Program-made: the position numbers and the translations under genes
Part shown: positions 1-6,034 of the stretch, in pieces
Layout of the letters: every line of letters starts with the position of its first letter
Position numbering within the stretch: position 1 is the first letter of the stretch
Source: an uncultured Syntrophobacterales bacterium
GTDB lineage: Bacteria > Desulfobacterota > Syntrophia > Syntrophales > UBA5619
Assembly (NCBI GenBank): GCA_903903205.1
Contig: CAIUXU010000343.1
Span: 1 to 6,707 of the forward strand
Direction: 5' to 3'
DNA length: 6,707 nt
The notes under the pieces: model-generated
The model's database searches: none
Told to the model about the DNA's origin: nothing
Seen by the model: the letters and a program-made list of their open reading frames with translations, nothing else

Positions 1-1013
1 CCGTCAGTAAAGTCAACATGCCGGTTGTCTTCATCACCACCGAAGACGGGACGACGGGGCTTGGATACTCCTGGAGTCTACTGGGGGGCGACACGGCCAC
101 CCGCTGTATCCTTCAGGACGATTTTGCGCCGCTCCTGATCGACGAGGACGCCCTCGACCATGAACGCCTGTGGCACAAGCTTTACAGGCGAATGCAAACA
201 GGGGGGCGACGCGGTCTGGTCACCCAGGCCCAGTCGGCGGTGGATCTGGCCTTGTGGGATATCAAGGGGAAAATTGCGGGGTTGCCGGTTTACAAGCTCC
301 TGGGGGGCCGCCGGGAAAGCGCGCCGGTTTACTACTCCGACGGTGGATGGCTCTACATGAGTGTTTCCGAGATGGTAACGGCCTTCGAGGAATATCTGGC
401 TCTGGGGATGTTCGGTGTCAAGATGAAGATCGGCCATGCGGATTACCGAACCGATATCGAGCGCGTCCGGGGGGTCCGCAAGGCCCTGGGTGACAAGGCC
501 TGGATCGCCGTTGACGCCAACCAGAAATGGGACTACCCGACGGCCGTGCGGGTGGGTCGCGAGCTTGAACAGCTCGGGGTCGCCTGGTTTGAAGAGCCGC
601 TCCTGTGTGAGGATATTCCCGGTCATGCCAGACTCGCAGCGGAACTGGACATTCCCATCGCCATGGGAGAAACGCTGGGGTCGCCTTATGAATTCGGCGC
701 CTACCTGCGGGCCGGTGCGGTGGATATTCTGCAGCCGGACATCATCCGGATCGGCGGCATCACCGAAATGGTCAAGGTGGTGACCCTTGCCGAGGTCGCC
801 AATCTGCCGGTGGAGCCGCATCACATGATGGAAAGCACGATTCATGTCGCTTGCGGCGTCATGGAATCCGGCAGCATCGAATACATGCCCTGGGTGGCGA
901 GCGCTTTTGCGGAACCCATGCAGATCAAGAATGGACAGATGCTGCCGCCACAGAAACCGGGTTTGGGTCTGGAGATTCCCGAAGAGACCATCCGACGATT
1001 CCGTGTTGAGTGA
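1..1013 (+). CDS. Enolase-superfamily (mandelate racemase subgroup) sugar-acid dehydratase, 5' truncated
   Basis: This is the C-terminal part of a Mg2+-dependent enolase-superfamily enzyme of the mandelate racemase/muconate lactonizing group, most like L-talarate/galactarate dehydratases. The frame is open to the window edge (V-S-K-V-N precede the ATG at 18) and the residues around that ATG form the beta strand before the conserved E-D-G-T-T-G turn. The ATG is therefore internal, and some 25-55 N-terminal residues lie outside the window. Numbering from that Met, the barrel catalytic set is complete: K135-M-K137, metal ligands D166, E192 and E218, the D241/H268 dyad and E288. Each sits exactly 29 positions below its mandelate racemase counterpart (K164/K166, D195, E221, E247, D270, H297, E317). 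The family makes alpha-carbanions from carboxylate sugars. Dehydration of an aldarate or other hydroxy acid is the likely reaction, but the substrate cannot be read from sequence. It lies 31 nt before a two-subunit Fe-S hydratase, suggesting a shared hydroxy-acid pathway. Confidence 0.93.
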   Translation, partial: VSKVNMPVVFITTEDGTTGLGYSWSLLGGDTATRCILQDDFAPLLIDEDALDHERLWHKLYRRMQTGGRRGLVTQAQSAVDLALWDIKGKIAGLPVYKLLGGRRESAPVYYSDGGWLYMSVSEMVTAFEEYLALGMFGVKMKIGHADYRTDIERVRGVRKALGDKAWIAVDANQKWDYPTAVRVGRELEQLGVAWFEEPLLCEDIPGHARLAAELDIPIAMGETLGSPYEFGAYLRAGAVDILQPDIIRIGGITEMVKVVTLAEVANLPVEPHHMMESTIHVACGVMESGSIEYMPWVASAFAEPMQIKNGQMLPPQKPGLGLEIPEETIRRFRVE

Positions 1014-1044
1014 GATCTTGTAAGACTAAGTTAATTATGGAGAA

Positions 1045-1956
1045 ATGAACGTGCAATACGATTCGAAAAACAGGTTGAATCAGCCCGCCTTCGGTGAGGC
1101 CCTCTTTGACCTTGTCCGCCGGACCTCCTGTGAACTGCCCGCGGATGTGGAGGCGGCCCTGAGACGGGCCCATGATGAAGAAGCGCCGGACTCGACGGCG
1201 CGGATGATTCTCGCGACGTTTCTGGAGAACATGGCCCTGGCCAGGGAAAAACAGGTTCCCCTGTGCCAGGACACGGGAATGCCTCTCTTTTTCATCCACC
1301 ACCCGCCGGGTCTCTCCCCTCGGGTGATGCGCACGGTATGCGAGGAAGCTGTAGTAAGGGCGACGCGGGAGCAGTATCTGCGGCACAATGCCGTCGACTC
1401 CGTGACCGGCTTGAACAGCGGAAACAATGTGGGCAAAGGGTTTCCGGGGGTCTTCTTTGAGGAGTGGGATGACGAAGCGATCGAAGTGGCCCTGATGCTC
1501 AAGGGCGGCGGCAGTGAGAATGTGGGGCGGCAGTACAGCCTGCCCGACGATGCCCTGGATGCGGGACGCGATCTGGAGGGGGTTCGGCGCGTGGTCCTGG
1601 ACGCCGTCCGCCGGGCGGAGGGGAAGGGTTGTCCACCCGGAATCCTGGGGATCTGCCTCGGCAGCGATCGGGGCTCAGGCTACCTTCATTCCAAGCACCA
1701 GCTTCTGCGCCCCCTGGGAGATGTGAATTCCGATCCTGCCCTTGCGGCGCTGGAAGAGCGTATTCTCACGGAGGCCAATACACTGGGGATCGGCCCCCTC
1801 GGACTCGGCGGAAAAACGACCCTTTTGGGTGTCAAGATCGGCGCACTCCACCGTGTTCCCGCCTCCTACTTTGTCACTGTGACGTATATGTGTTGGGAAA
1901 ATCGCCGCCGGGCAATCAGGATAGAATCCGACGGCGCCTATCGTTTTATCGGATGA
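1045..1956 (+). CDS. Class I (Fe-S) fumarate hydratase / L-tartrate dehydratase, alpha subunit
   Basis: This 303-residue protein is the N-terminal (Fe-S) half of class I fumarases, encoded separately as in TtdA-type enzymes. It should bind a [4Fe-4S] cluster and hydrate or dehydrate a C4 dicarboxylic acid (fumarate/malate, or L-tartrate to oxaloacetate) in the cytoplasm. The cluster cysteines are visible at C74 (in CQDTG), C196 (in KGCPPG) and C283 (in YMCWENRRR). Their spacing of 122 and 87 residues resembles that of characterised class I fumarases. D76 of CQDTG is in the conserved active-site position. Other family blocks are N-S-G-N-N-V-G-K-G near 124-132 and the C-L-G-S-D-R-G loop near 204-210. 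The beta subunit follows after 10 nt. Start choice: GGAG at 1039-1042 is only 2 nt from this ATG but 8 nt from an in-frame GTG at 1051, so the true start may be two codons later. Fumarase and tartrate dehydratase cannot be told apart with certainty here. Confidence 0.95.
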   Translation: MNVQYDSKNRLNQPAFGEALFDLVRRTSCELPADVEAALRRAHDEEAPDSTARMILATFLENMALAREKQVPLCQDTGMPLFFIHHPPGLSPRVMRTVCEEAVVRATREQYLRHNAVDSVTGLNSGNNVGKGFPGVFFEEWDDEAIEVALMLKGGGSENVGRQYSLPDDALDAGRDLEGVRRVVLDAVRRAEGKGCPPGILGICLGSDRGSGYLHSKHQLLRPLGDVNSDPALAALEERILTEANTLGIGPLGLGGKTTLLGVKIGALHRVPASYFVTVTYMCWENRRRAIRIESDGAYRFIG

Positions 1957-1966
1957 GGCAACAAAG

Positions 1967-2587
1967 ATGAGAGAATTGACCATTCCCATTACTGCGGAAC
2001 AGATTCTGGAACTCCATGCCGGCGACGCCGTGGCGATCTCCGGGATCGCGACGACGGGCCGGGATGCGGCCCACAAATACCTGGTGGATCGCCTGATTGA
2101 GGGGCCGAAACCGCTGCCGACAGAGGATCAGCGGATCTTCGACGAGCTGAAAAAGATCTACCGAGGCGGGGCCATTTACCACAGCGGCCCGATTCTCCGC
2201 AACGACGCGGGGCGATGGAGCATCGTCTCCTCCGGGCCGACGACGAGCATCCGCGACGAAATCTACGAGGACAAGGTGATTGCAGCCTTCGGTCTCCGGG
2301 TGGTGATCGGCAAGGGGGGCATGGGTCCGCGGACGCTCGCCGCCTGCAAGGCCCACAAGGCGGTCTATGTCCACGGCATGGGTGGCGCCGGCGTCACCAA
2401 TGCCCGGGCTATGGTTGAGGTTCTGGATGTATTCAAAAAGGAGGAGTTCGGTCTGCCGGAGGCCTTCTGGAAGATCCGCCTGGACCATTTTCCTGGGATT
2501 GTTACGATGGATGCCCATGGTCGGAGCCTCCACGAGGAACTGGGGAAAACGTTCGATGAGCGCCTGGCCGAACTCCTGCGTGGGTAA
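1967..2587 (+). CDS. Class I (Fe-S) fumarate hydratase / L-tartrate dehydratase, beta subunit
   Basis: This 206-residue protein is the C-terminal domain of class I fumarases as a separate subunit (TtdB type) and should pair with the product of the gene 10 nt upstream. The active site of this family is completed by the beta domain. Visible residues are TGRDAAH (R32), the SGPTTSIRDE block (T92, R96), and GKGGMG with K116. The T92-R96-K116 spacing (4 and 24 residues) equals the T467-R471-K491 spacing I recall for the Leishmania major class I fumarase. A typical family segment, H-G-M-G-G-A-G, follows near 136-142. The start is well supported: GAGG at 1955-1958 lies 8 nt before the ATG and overlaps the alpha stop codon, which suggests coupled translation. 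At 206 residues it is slightly longer than many beta subunits because of a C-terminal helix (about 188-206). Substrate ambiguity is as for the alpha subunit. Confidence 0.95.
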   Translation: MRELTIPITAEQILELHAGDAVAISGIATTGRDAAHKYLVDRLIEGPKPLPTEDQRIFDELKKIYRGGAIYHSGPILRNDAGRWSIVSSGPTTSIRDEIYEDKVIAAFGLRVVIGKGGMGPRTLAACKAHKAVYVHGMGGAGVTNARAMVEVLDVFKKEEFGLPEAFWKIRLDHFPGIVTMDAHGRSLHEELGKTFDERLAELLRG

Positions 2588-2638
2588 AGGAGACGACGAT
2601 CCTTCTTCCCTGAATGCTGGGGAACAGAGGGCTGAATC

Positions 2639-3838
2639 ATGATCAGGATCAACAGTTTTCTGCACCGTGAGGTTCTGAGCGATATCATCCGCCGCTGGAT
2701 GTACGATGAGGCGCGCCCGTCGGACGCGGACCTGATCACGCGGCTGGTCCATTTTAACCAGATCTTCGTGACTCGCTACCTGGACATCTTTGCAGAGAGG
2801 ATCTTTCAGGGGCTTCATCCGGGCGTTCTCTCTTCCCGTTCGGTCCGGATCAAGGGTGATCTGAAAGACGTCCTCGTTGTTGCGCCCCCCTACCGCAGTG
2901 AGCGGATCGAAGAACTGATCCGGGATTACCATCTGAACCCCGGACGCTTCTACCGGGAGACCCCTTTTCACGGAACGCTTTACTTTACCGGGCGCGACGG
3001 ATTTTCTGTCTATGTCGGATCAAGCCGCATCAAACGCGTCCGGCGTCTTGCGGAGAAGTCCGCCCGCCGGATCATTGACCGGATCTTCGACACGATCAAA
3101 AGGCATGCTGAAACCCTGGCGGATGAGCGGGCGCGCCTCCTCGGAATCCCGCGGGAGAACCTCCTGACAACGCCCGCGGACATGACGGAGGAGTTCCTGA
3201 AGGCAGAAAACCGGTTGTTGGAAGATCTGCGTCACAAAAGGCCGATTGAGGGTGATGGAGAAGTCCTTGTGATCAACGATGTCGCCGGCTTGAAGGTAAT
3301 CCAGGAGGCGCCGGAACAGCGGAAGCTAATGACGCTCCTCGACCAGATGCCCGGCTGCGAGGTTGTCGAAGAGGAGGTTCATGCGGGCAGATACAATGCC
3401 ACAAATCTGATCGTCCGCTTCCGGCCTCCCCGGGAGGAAATCCTGACTCGTCCTCTCGGCCCGGGGATCCTGAATATCATGCAGGCGCGTGGATTTTCCC
3501 CCTCCGAGGCGAACCAGTCGTTCGCCGAATTCATCCGCTCGGGGGAAGAGGATGTCCTGGTCGAAATTATCGTCTCCAACTACCAGGAGATGCTGGAAAG
3601 TGAGATCGGCCTGAGCATCCACGAGGATCGGATTATCGCGCAGAGGCTCTGCCAGCAGTACCGGGGGCCACTTTCGCGGAACATTCAGTGTCTGTTGGAA
3701 TACCTTTTTGCTTTTCCCGCTTCCTGTCGACAGGAACTGGGCGAATTGCCGATCAAGATCTGGAACCGTTACCTGCCAGACTACTTTGACGAGATACTGA
3801 AACAACTGTTCCGCATTCCGCCGGACAATTACATCTAA
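2639..3838 (+). CDS. Uncharacterised 399-aa protein with a possible divergent RelA/SpoT-like nucleotidyltransferase core
   Basis: I do not recognise a characterised family with confidence. The 399-residue protein has no signal peptide and no membrane segment, so it is probably cytoplasmic. Its middle resembles the (p)ppGpp synthetase fold in motif order: a strand ending VINDVAGLK (D214, G217), like the D-x-x-(A/G)-x-R metal strand; a second strand RYNATNLIVRF (Y252), like GY-x-S-x-H; and VLVEIIV (E309) leading into QEMLESEIGLSIHE (E322, H328), like the VEIQIRT...M...AE-x-G-x-AAH block. About 45 extra residues (264-305) separate the last two strands. An R-x-K-x-x-x-S ATP motif is not clear just before D214, so synthetase activity cannot be assumed. 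The N-terminal 160 residues are charged and helical with a beta-rich patch (104-128); the C-terminus (345-395) is helical. I loosely recall uncharacterised deltaproteobacterial families of this kind (TIGR04552/TIGR04562) but cannot confirm membership. The start is fixed by GAGG at 2627-2630, 8 nt before the ATG, and an in-frame stop at 2633. It lies 51 nt after the hydratase beta gene, probably in the same transcript. Confidence 0.8.
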   Translation: MIRINSFLHREVLSDIIRRWMYDEARPSDADLITRLVHFNQIFVTRYLDIFAERIFQGLHPGVLSSRSVRIKGDLKDVLVVAPPYRSERIEELIRDYHLNPGRFYRETPFHGTLYFTGRDGFSVYVGSSRIKRVRRLAEKSARRIIDRIFDTIKRHAETLADERARLLGIPRENLLTTPADMTEEFLKAENRLLEDLRHKRPIEGDGEVLVINDVAGLKVIQEAPEQRKLMTLLDQMPGCEVVEEEVHAGRYNATNLIVRFRPPREEILTRPLGPGILNIMQARGFSPSEANQSFAEFIRSGEEDVLVEIIVSNYQEMLESEIGLSIHEDRIIAQRLCQQYRGPLSRNIQCLLEYLFAFPASCRQELGELPIKIWNRYLPDYFDEILKQLFRIPPDNYI

Positions 3839-4051
3839 CAGTAGAAAGACAACTAATGACTATTACTGATATTTCAATGACGGCGCCGGGGCTATGGCAT
3901 GGGCTTCACCGTTAATAATTTCCTCCCGTTCTTAATCCGTCCAACTGCGATAATCGGCAAATACACCCACATCCGTTGAAAACTAGTATTGTGTCCCCGA
4001 TATTCCCCCGCTCGTCATCCGTCCAGGCAGCCGTGTCAAGATTATCGATTT
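3839..4051. other. Convergent intergenic spacer without a gene
   Basis: This 213-nt spacer separates two convergent genes and is more AT-rich than the genes around it. I see no open frame with a ribosome binding site and no strong stem followed by a T run on either strand, so the expected terminators are not evident by eye. It holds an imperfect direct repeat, an 8-bp inverted repeat with distant arms (CGATAATC at 3948-3955 and GATTATCG at 4040-4047), and the motif GTATTGTGTCCCCG (3986-3999). Confidence 0.6.
3920..4025. repeat. Imperfect 24-nt direct repeat pair
   Basis: The two copies are at 3920-3943 and 4002-4025, 82 nt apart, and match at 18 of 24 positions. The last nine bases (ATCCGTCCA) are identical in both. 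The copies are pyrimidine-rich and lie in the convergent spacer. The intervening stretch includes GTATTGTGTCCCCG. They could be decayed ends of a small mobile element or simple chance similarity. Confidence 0.35.
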
Positions 4052-4936
4052 TTACCCCTGGCGTGGCTTTTCCTGGACCATCTTGAACCCCTCATCCAGC
4101 AACTTTTCCGTCTCTCTTGCCCGGATTTTGGAGGTTTTTGCGCCCATGACGACGGCGATCAGGCGGGTGTTCCCCCGTTTGGCGGTGGCCACGATGTGGT
4201 ATCCCGCCTTGCTGACCCAACCGGTCTTCAGTCCGTCCGCATTGGGGTAGTTCCGCAGGAGGCTGTTCCGGTTGCGCTGGGTGATATCGCGGTAGGTGTA
4301 GTACTGCTGGGAGTGGAGGTCGATAGATTCGGGGAATTGCCGGAGATAGTCGCAGGCCAAAGTCAGCATGTCCCGCGCCGTCGTGAACTGTCCCCGGGCA
4401 GGCAGGCCGTTGGGATTTTTGAAAAAGCTGTGGTTCATTCCCAGCTCGCGGGCCTTTCCGTTCATCCGTTTCACAAAATCCTCAACGTTGCCGCCGATGT
4501 ATTCTGCGACGGCTACGGAGGCGTCATTGGCTGAAACCACGGCCATGCCCTTGAGCAACTCTGCGAGCGGGATTTCACTTCCGGCTTGGAGGAACATCTT
4601 TGATCCGCCCGTTCGACCCGCCTTTTTGCTGATTTTCACCGTATCCGTGGGACGGACCTTGCCGTCACGGATCGCCTCGTCGGCAAGGTAGAGGGAGAGG
4701 ACTTTGGTGATGGAGGCGGGTTGAAGCGGGGCATCGGCATTGTGGGCGAGGAGAAGCCTGCCGGTCGTCATGTCCATCAGGATGGCCGAATGGACGGAAA
4801 GTTTGGGAATCCCTTGCGCCGGAAGATTCGACGCAAACAGGAGCATCAGCAGGATTGCGAAGGGGACAATGATTTTTTTTGAGATCGCTCTTCCTCCTCT
4901 TATCACGCTGGACGGTCTGGAACCGAAGGAAACCAT
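4052..4936 (-). CDS. D-alanyl-D-alanine carboxypeptidase (low-molecular-weight penicillin-binding protein, S11 family)
   Basis: This is a periplasmic serine DD-carboxypeptidase that trims the terminal D-Ala from peptidoglycan stem peptides. All three penicillin-binding motifs are present: S75-I-T-K78 (nucleophile S75, in QPASITKVL), S135-A-N137 (in VVSANDAS) and K237-T-G239 (in DGLKTGW). At 294 residues it contains essentially the catalytic domain only. The C-terminal beta-sandwich domain and amphipathic anchor of E. coli DacA (about 400 residues) are absent, so it may be soluble in the periplasm. A signal peptide spans about 19-42 (S-K-K-I-I-V then a hydrophobic stretch, with a possible cleavage near LPAQG). 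The start is uncertain. The ATG at 4936 lies 4 nt after the preceding stop with only a weak SD and adds a 17-residue polar extension; an in-frame GTG is at 4906; a perfect AGGAGG (4898-4893) lies 7 nt before an ATC codon at 4885. It is downstream of the Tim44-like gene, apparently in the same operon. Confidence 0.95.
   Translation of the reverse strand: MVSFGSRPSSVIRGGRAISKKIIVPFAILLMLLFASNLPAQGIPKLSVHSAILMDMTTGRLLLAHNADAPLQPASITKVLSLYLADEAIRDGKVRPTDTVKISKKAGRTGGSKMFLQAGSEIPLAELLKGMAVVSANDASVAVAEYIGGNVEDFVKRMNGKARELGMNHSFFKNPNGLPARGQFTTARDMLTLACDYLRQFPESIDLHSQQYYTYRDITQRNRNSLLRNYPNADGLKTGWVSKAGYHIVATAKRGNTRLIAVVMGAKTSKIRARETEKLLDEGFKMVQEKPRQG
4893..4898 (-). promoter_or_regulatory. Perfect Shine-Dalgarno inside the annotated carboxypeptidase start region
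   Basis: On the minus strand AGGAGG occurs within the 5' end of the carboxypeptidase frame. Seven nucleotides after it is the codon ATC (4885-4883), from which the protein would begin (M)SKKIIVPFAILLMLLF, an ideal signal peptide. No ATG, GTG or TTG lies in frame at usable distance after it. This points to ATC initiation, or to an ATG-to-ATC change in this sequence. The 4936 start is kept as the conservative boundary. Confidence 0.6.
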
Positions 4937-4940
4937 CCGC

Positions 4941-5921
4941 TCATCCCGCCTGGTTGATGGCGGAGAGCTTCCAGGGATGATCCCCTACGGGACGGGTAAA
5001 TGTCCAGTATTCCTGAAATTTCACCGGTTCTGTCTTGCTTCCGGAAAGAACCTCTCCGGTTCGCTCGTCGGTGGTGTAGTCGAGCAGGTTGGCGTAGATC
5101 TTTGCCGTGATGAAATCGGCGCCCCCCTCCTGCCAGATCTCCGTGATCTCGACCGACCGAACGGCGATGTTGTCCAGACGGTTGATCCGTTGTTTTGCCC
5201 GCAACTGGTCCGCCTCCTCCTGGAAGCCCTTGTGCATCTCATCGGTCAGAAGGTTCCGGATGCCGGACATGTCCCGGTTCGCCCATGCCCCCTGGATCTG
5301 GAAAAAACGGTCCATGCAGCCATCGGTAAAGTTTCTTTCGTCAAAACGGGGATCCATCTGCCGGATATGGCGAAGACCGGTTTCCACGTCGCTCTCCTGT
5401 ACCTCCGGTTCATACGCGGGCATCGTCGACGTTGTCTGCCCGGCGTTAATCGCCGATGAATCACGATAGGAGACTCCAGCCTGAGCCTGACTGCGCCGCC
5501 GCTTGATGAACCAGTAGATACCGTAAAGGAGCGCACCGATGAGAATGATCTCCATGATTCCGATCCCGCCGCCGCCAAATCCGCCGCCGGATCCACCCGC
5601 GAAACCGAGGCTCCTGAAGAGCATTCCGCCAAGCATCCCGCCGACTATCCCGCCCATGATTCCACCGGCCATTCCCCTAAGCATGCCACCGCCTCCGAAG
5701 GGCGAAGGCGCAGGTGGAGCCGGGTTGTACTGCCTGGCTCCCTGCGAGGGGCTTGCGGGGGCAGGTGTTGAACGCGGGGCTGAGTAGGAACGGGAACCAC
5801 GGCTGCCCATGGATCCTCCGCCGCCAGCCCTTGCCCAAGCGTCGATCTCCAGAACGGACAGCAGAAAAAACAGCGAAAACAAGACAAAGCCGCAACGGGC
5901 CAAACGATTATCAAGCATCAT
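4941..5921 (-). CDS. Tim44-like domain membrane protein with glycine-zipper segment
   Basis: This 326-residue exported protein belongs to the bacterial Tim44-like group. Layout: signal peptide about 1-30 ending at A-W-A; a Gly/Ser/Pro-rich linker (31-78) with the G-S-R-G-S-R-S-Y-S-A-P stretch I associate with this group; a Gly-Met-Ile segment (79-119) with a repeating GG-x-x pattern (GGIMGGIVGGMLGGML, 86-101); a transmembrane helix about 120-139 followed by K-R-R-R; a polar linker; then a C-terminal Tim44-like domain about 180-326 rich in aromatic and acidic residues. The bacterial role is not established. Homology is to the domain of mitochondrial Tim44 that contacts the presequence translocase, but a transport function here would be inference. 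AGGAG lies 4 nt before the first ATG and 7 nt before a second ATG (5918), so translation may start at the second. The D,D-carboxypeptidase gene follows 4 nt after its stop, which suggests an envelope operon. Confidence 0.9.
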   Translation of the reverse strand: MMLDNRLARCGFVLFSLFFLLSVLEIDAWARAGGGGSMGSRGSRSYSAPRSTPAPASPSQGARQYNPAPPAPSPFGGGGMLRGMAGGIMGGIVGGMLGGMLFRSLGFAGGSGGGFGGGGIGIMEIILIGALLYGIYWFIKRRRSQAQAGVSYRDSSAINAGQTTSTMPAYEPEVQESDVETGLRHIRQMDPRFDERNFTDGCMDRFFQIQGAWANRDMSGIRNLLTDEMHKGFQEEADQLRAKQRINRLDNIAVRSVEITEIWQEGGADFITAKIYANLLDYTTDERTGEVLSGSKTEPVKFQEYWTFTRPVGDHPWKLSAINQAG

Positions 5922-5946
5922 TTTTCTCCTTTACAAGTTTGACGCA

Positions 5947-5975
5947 ACATTAACGGCAGAACGAGCACTTGTCAA
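5947..5975 (-). promoter_or_regulatory. Putative sigma70-type promoter for the Tim44-like/carboxypeptidase operon
   Basis: The minus strand has a perfect -35 box TTGACA (5975-5970), a 17-nt spacer and a weak -10 box TAATGT (5952-5947; 3 of 6 to consensus). Transcription would start near 5940, giving a short leader of about 20 nt before the AGGAG and ATG of the Tim44-like gene. The position is right, but the -10 is poor. Confidence 0.45.
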
Positions 5976-5993
5976 CATCTTTTTCGGCAATGT

Positions 5994-6009
5994 TCCAGTT
6001 GCCACTGGA
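5994..6009. promoter_or_regulatory. Inverted repeat overlapping the -35 region (possible operator)
   Basis: TCCAGT (5994-5999) and ACTGGA (6004-6009) are perfect inverted arms around a 4-nt centre, and the right arm covers most of the predicted rightward -35 box. The 6-bp arms could be a repressor or activator site, or chance. Confidence 0.35.
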
Positions 6010-6034
6010 TATCCGCTTTTCTTTCCGGTATAAT
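6006..6034 (+). promoter_or_regulatory. Putative sigma70-type promoter for the small membrane protein/GAF genes
   Basis: The plus strand has a perfect -10 box TATAAT (6029-6034), a 17-nt spacer and a -35 box TGGATA (6006-6011; 4 of 6 to consensus). Transcription would start near 6041, about 65 nt before the TTG start of the downstream gene. The -35 overlaps one dyad and the -10 abuts another. Confidence 0.55.

Noticed and set aside
18..20. ATG at 18 as the true start of the first gene
   Set aside because: The frame is open to the window edge, the Met falls in a conserved beta strand of the capping domain, and there is no SD. The gene is truncated by the window.
78..845. 255-codon open frame on the minus strand
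   Set aside because: It lies entirely opposite the enolase-superfamily gene, which has a full catalytic set, and its product resembles no family. It is an antisense shadow.
2586..2624. Orphan SD (AAGGAG) after the beta-subunit stop and a TTCCC/GGGAA hairpin
   Set aside because: No start codon lies at usable distance from the SD, and the 5-bp hairpin with a 9-nt loop and no T run is too weak to call a terminator.
1946..2971. 341-codon open frame on the minus strand
   Set aside because: It runs antisense across the end of the alpha subunit, all of the beta subunit and the start of the next gene. Its composition is Arg/Pro/His-rich, as expected for a shadow of GC-rich coding DNA.
3326..3805. 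159-codon minus-strand frame opposite the RelA/SpoT-like gene
   Set aside because: No SD and no family resemblance. The opposite strand has a longer frame with a clear SD and structured motifs.
4034..4039. TTGACA on the minus strand just after the carboxypeptidase stop
   Set aside because: No -10 box at 16-18 nt and no minus-strand gene follows in the spacer. Taken as chance.
4740..5459. 239-codon plus-strand frame across the carboxypeptidase and Tim44-like genes
   Set aside because: It spans the junction of two well-identified minus-strand genes and has no recognisable domain.
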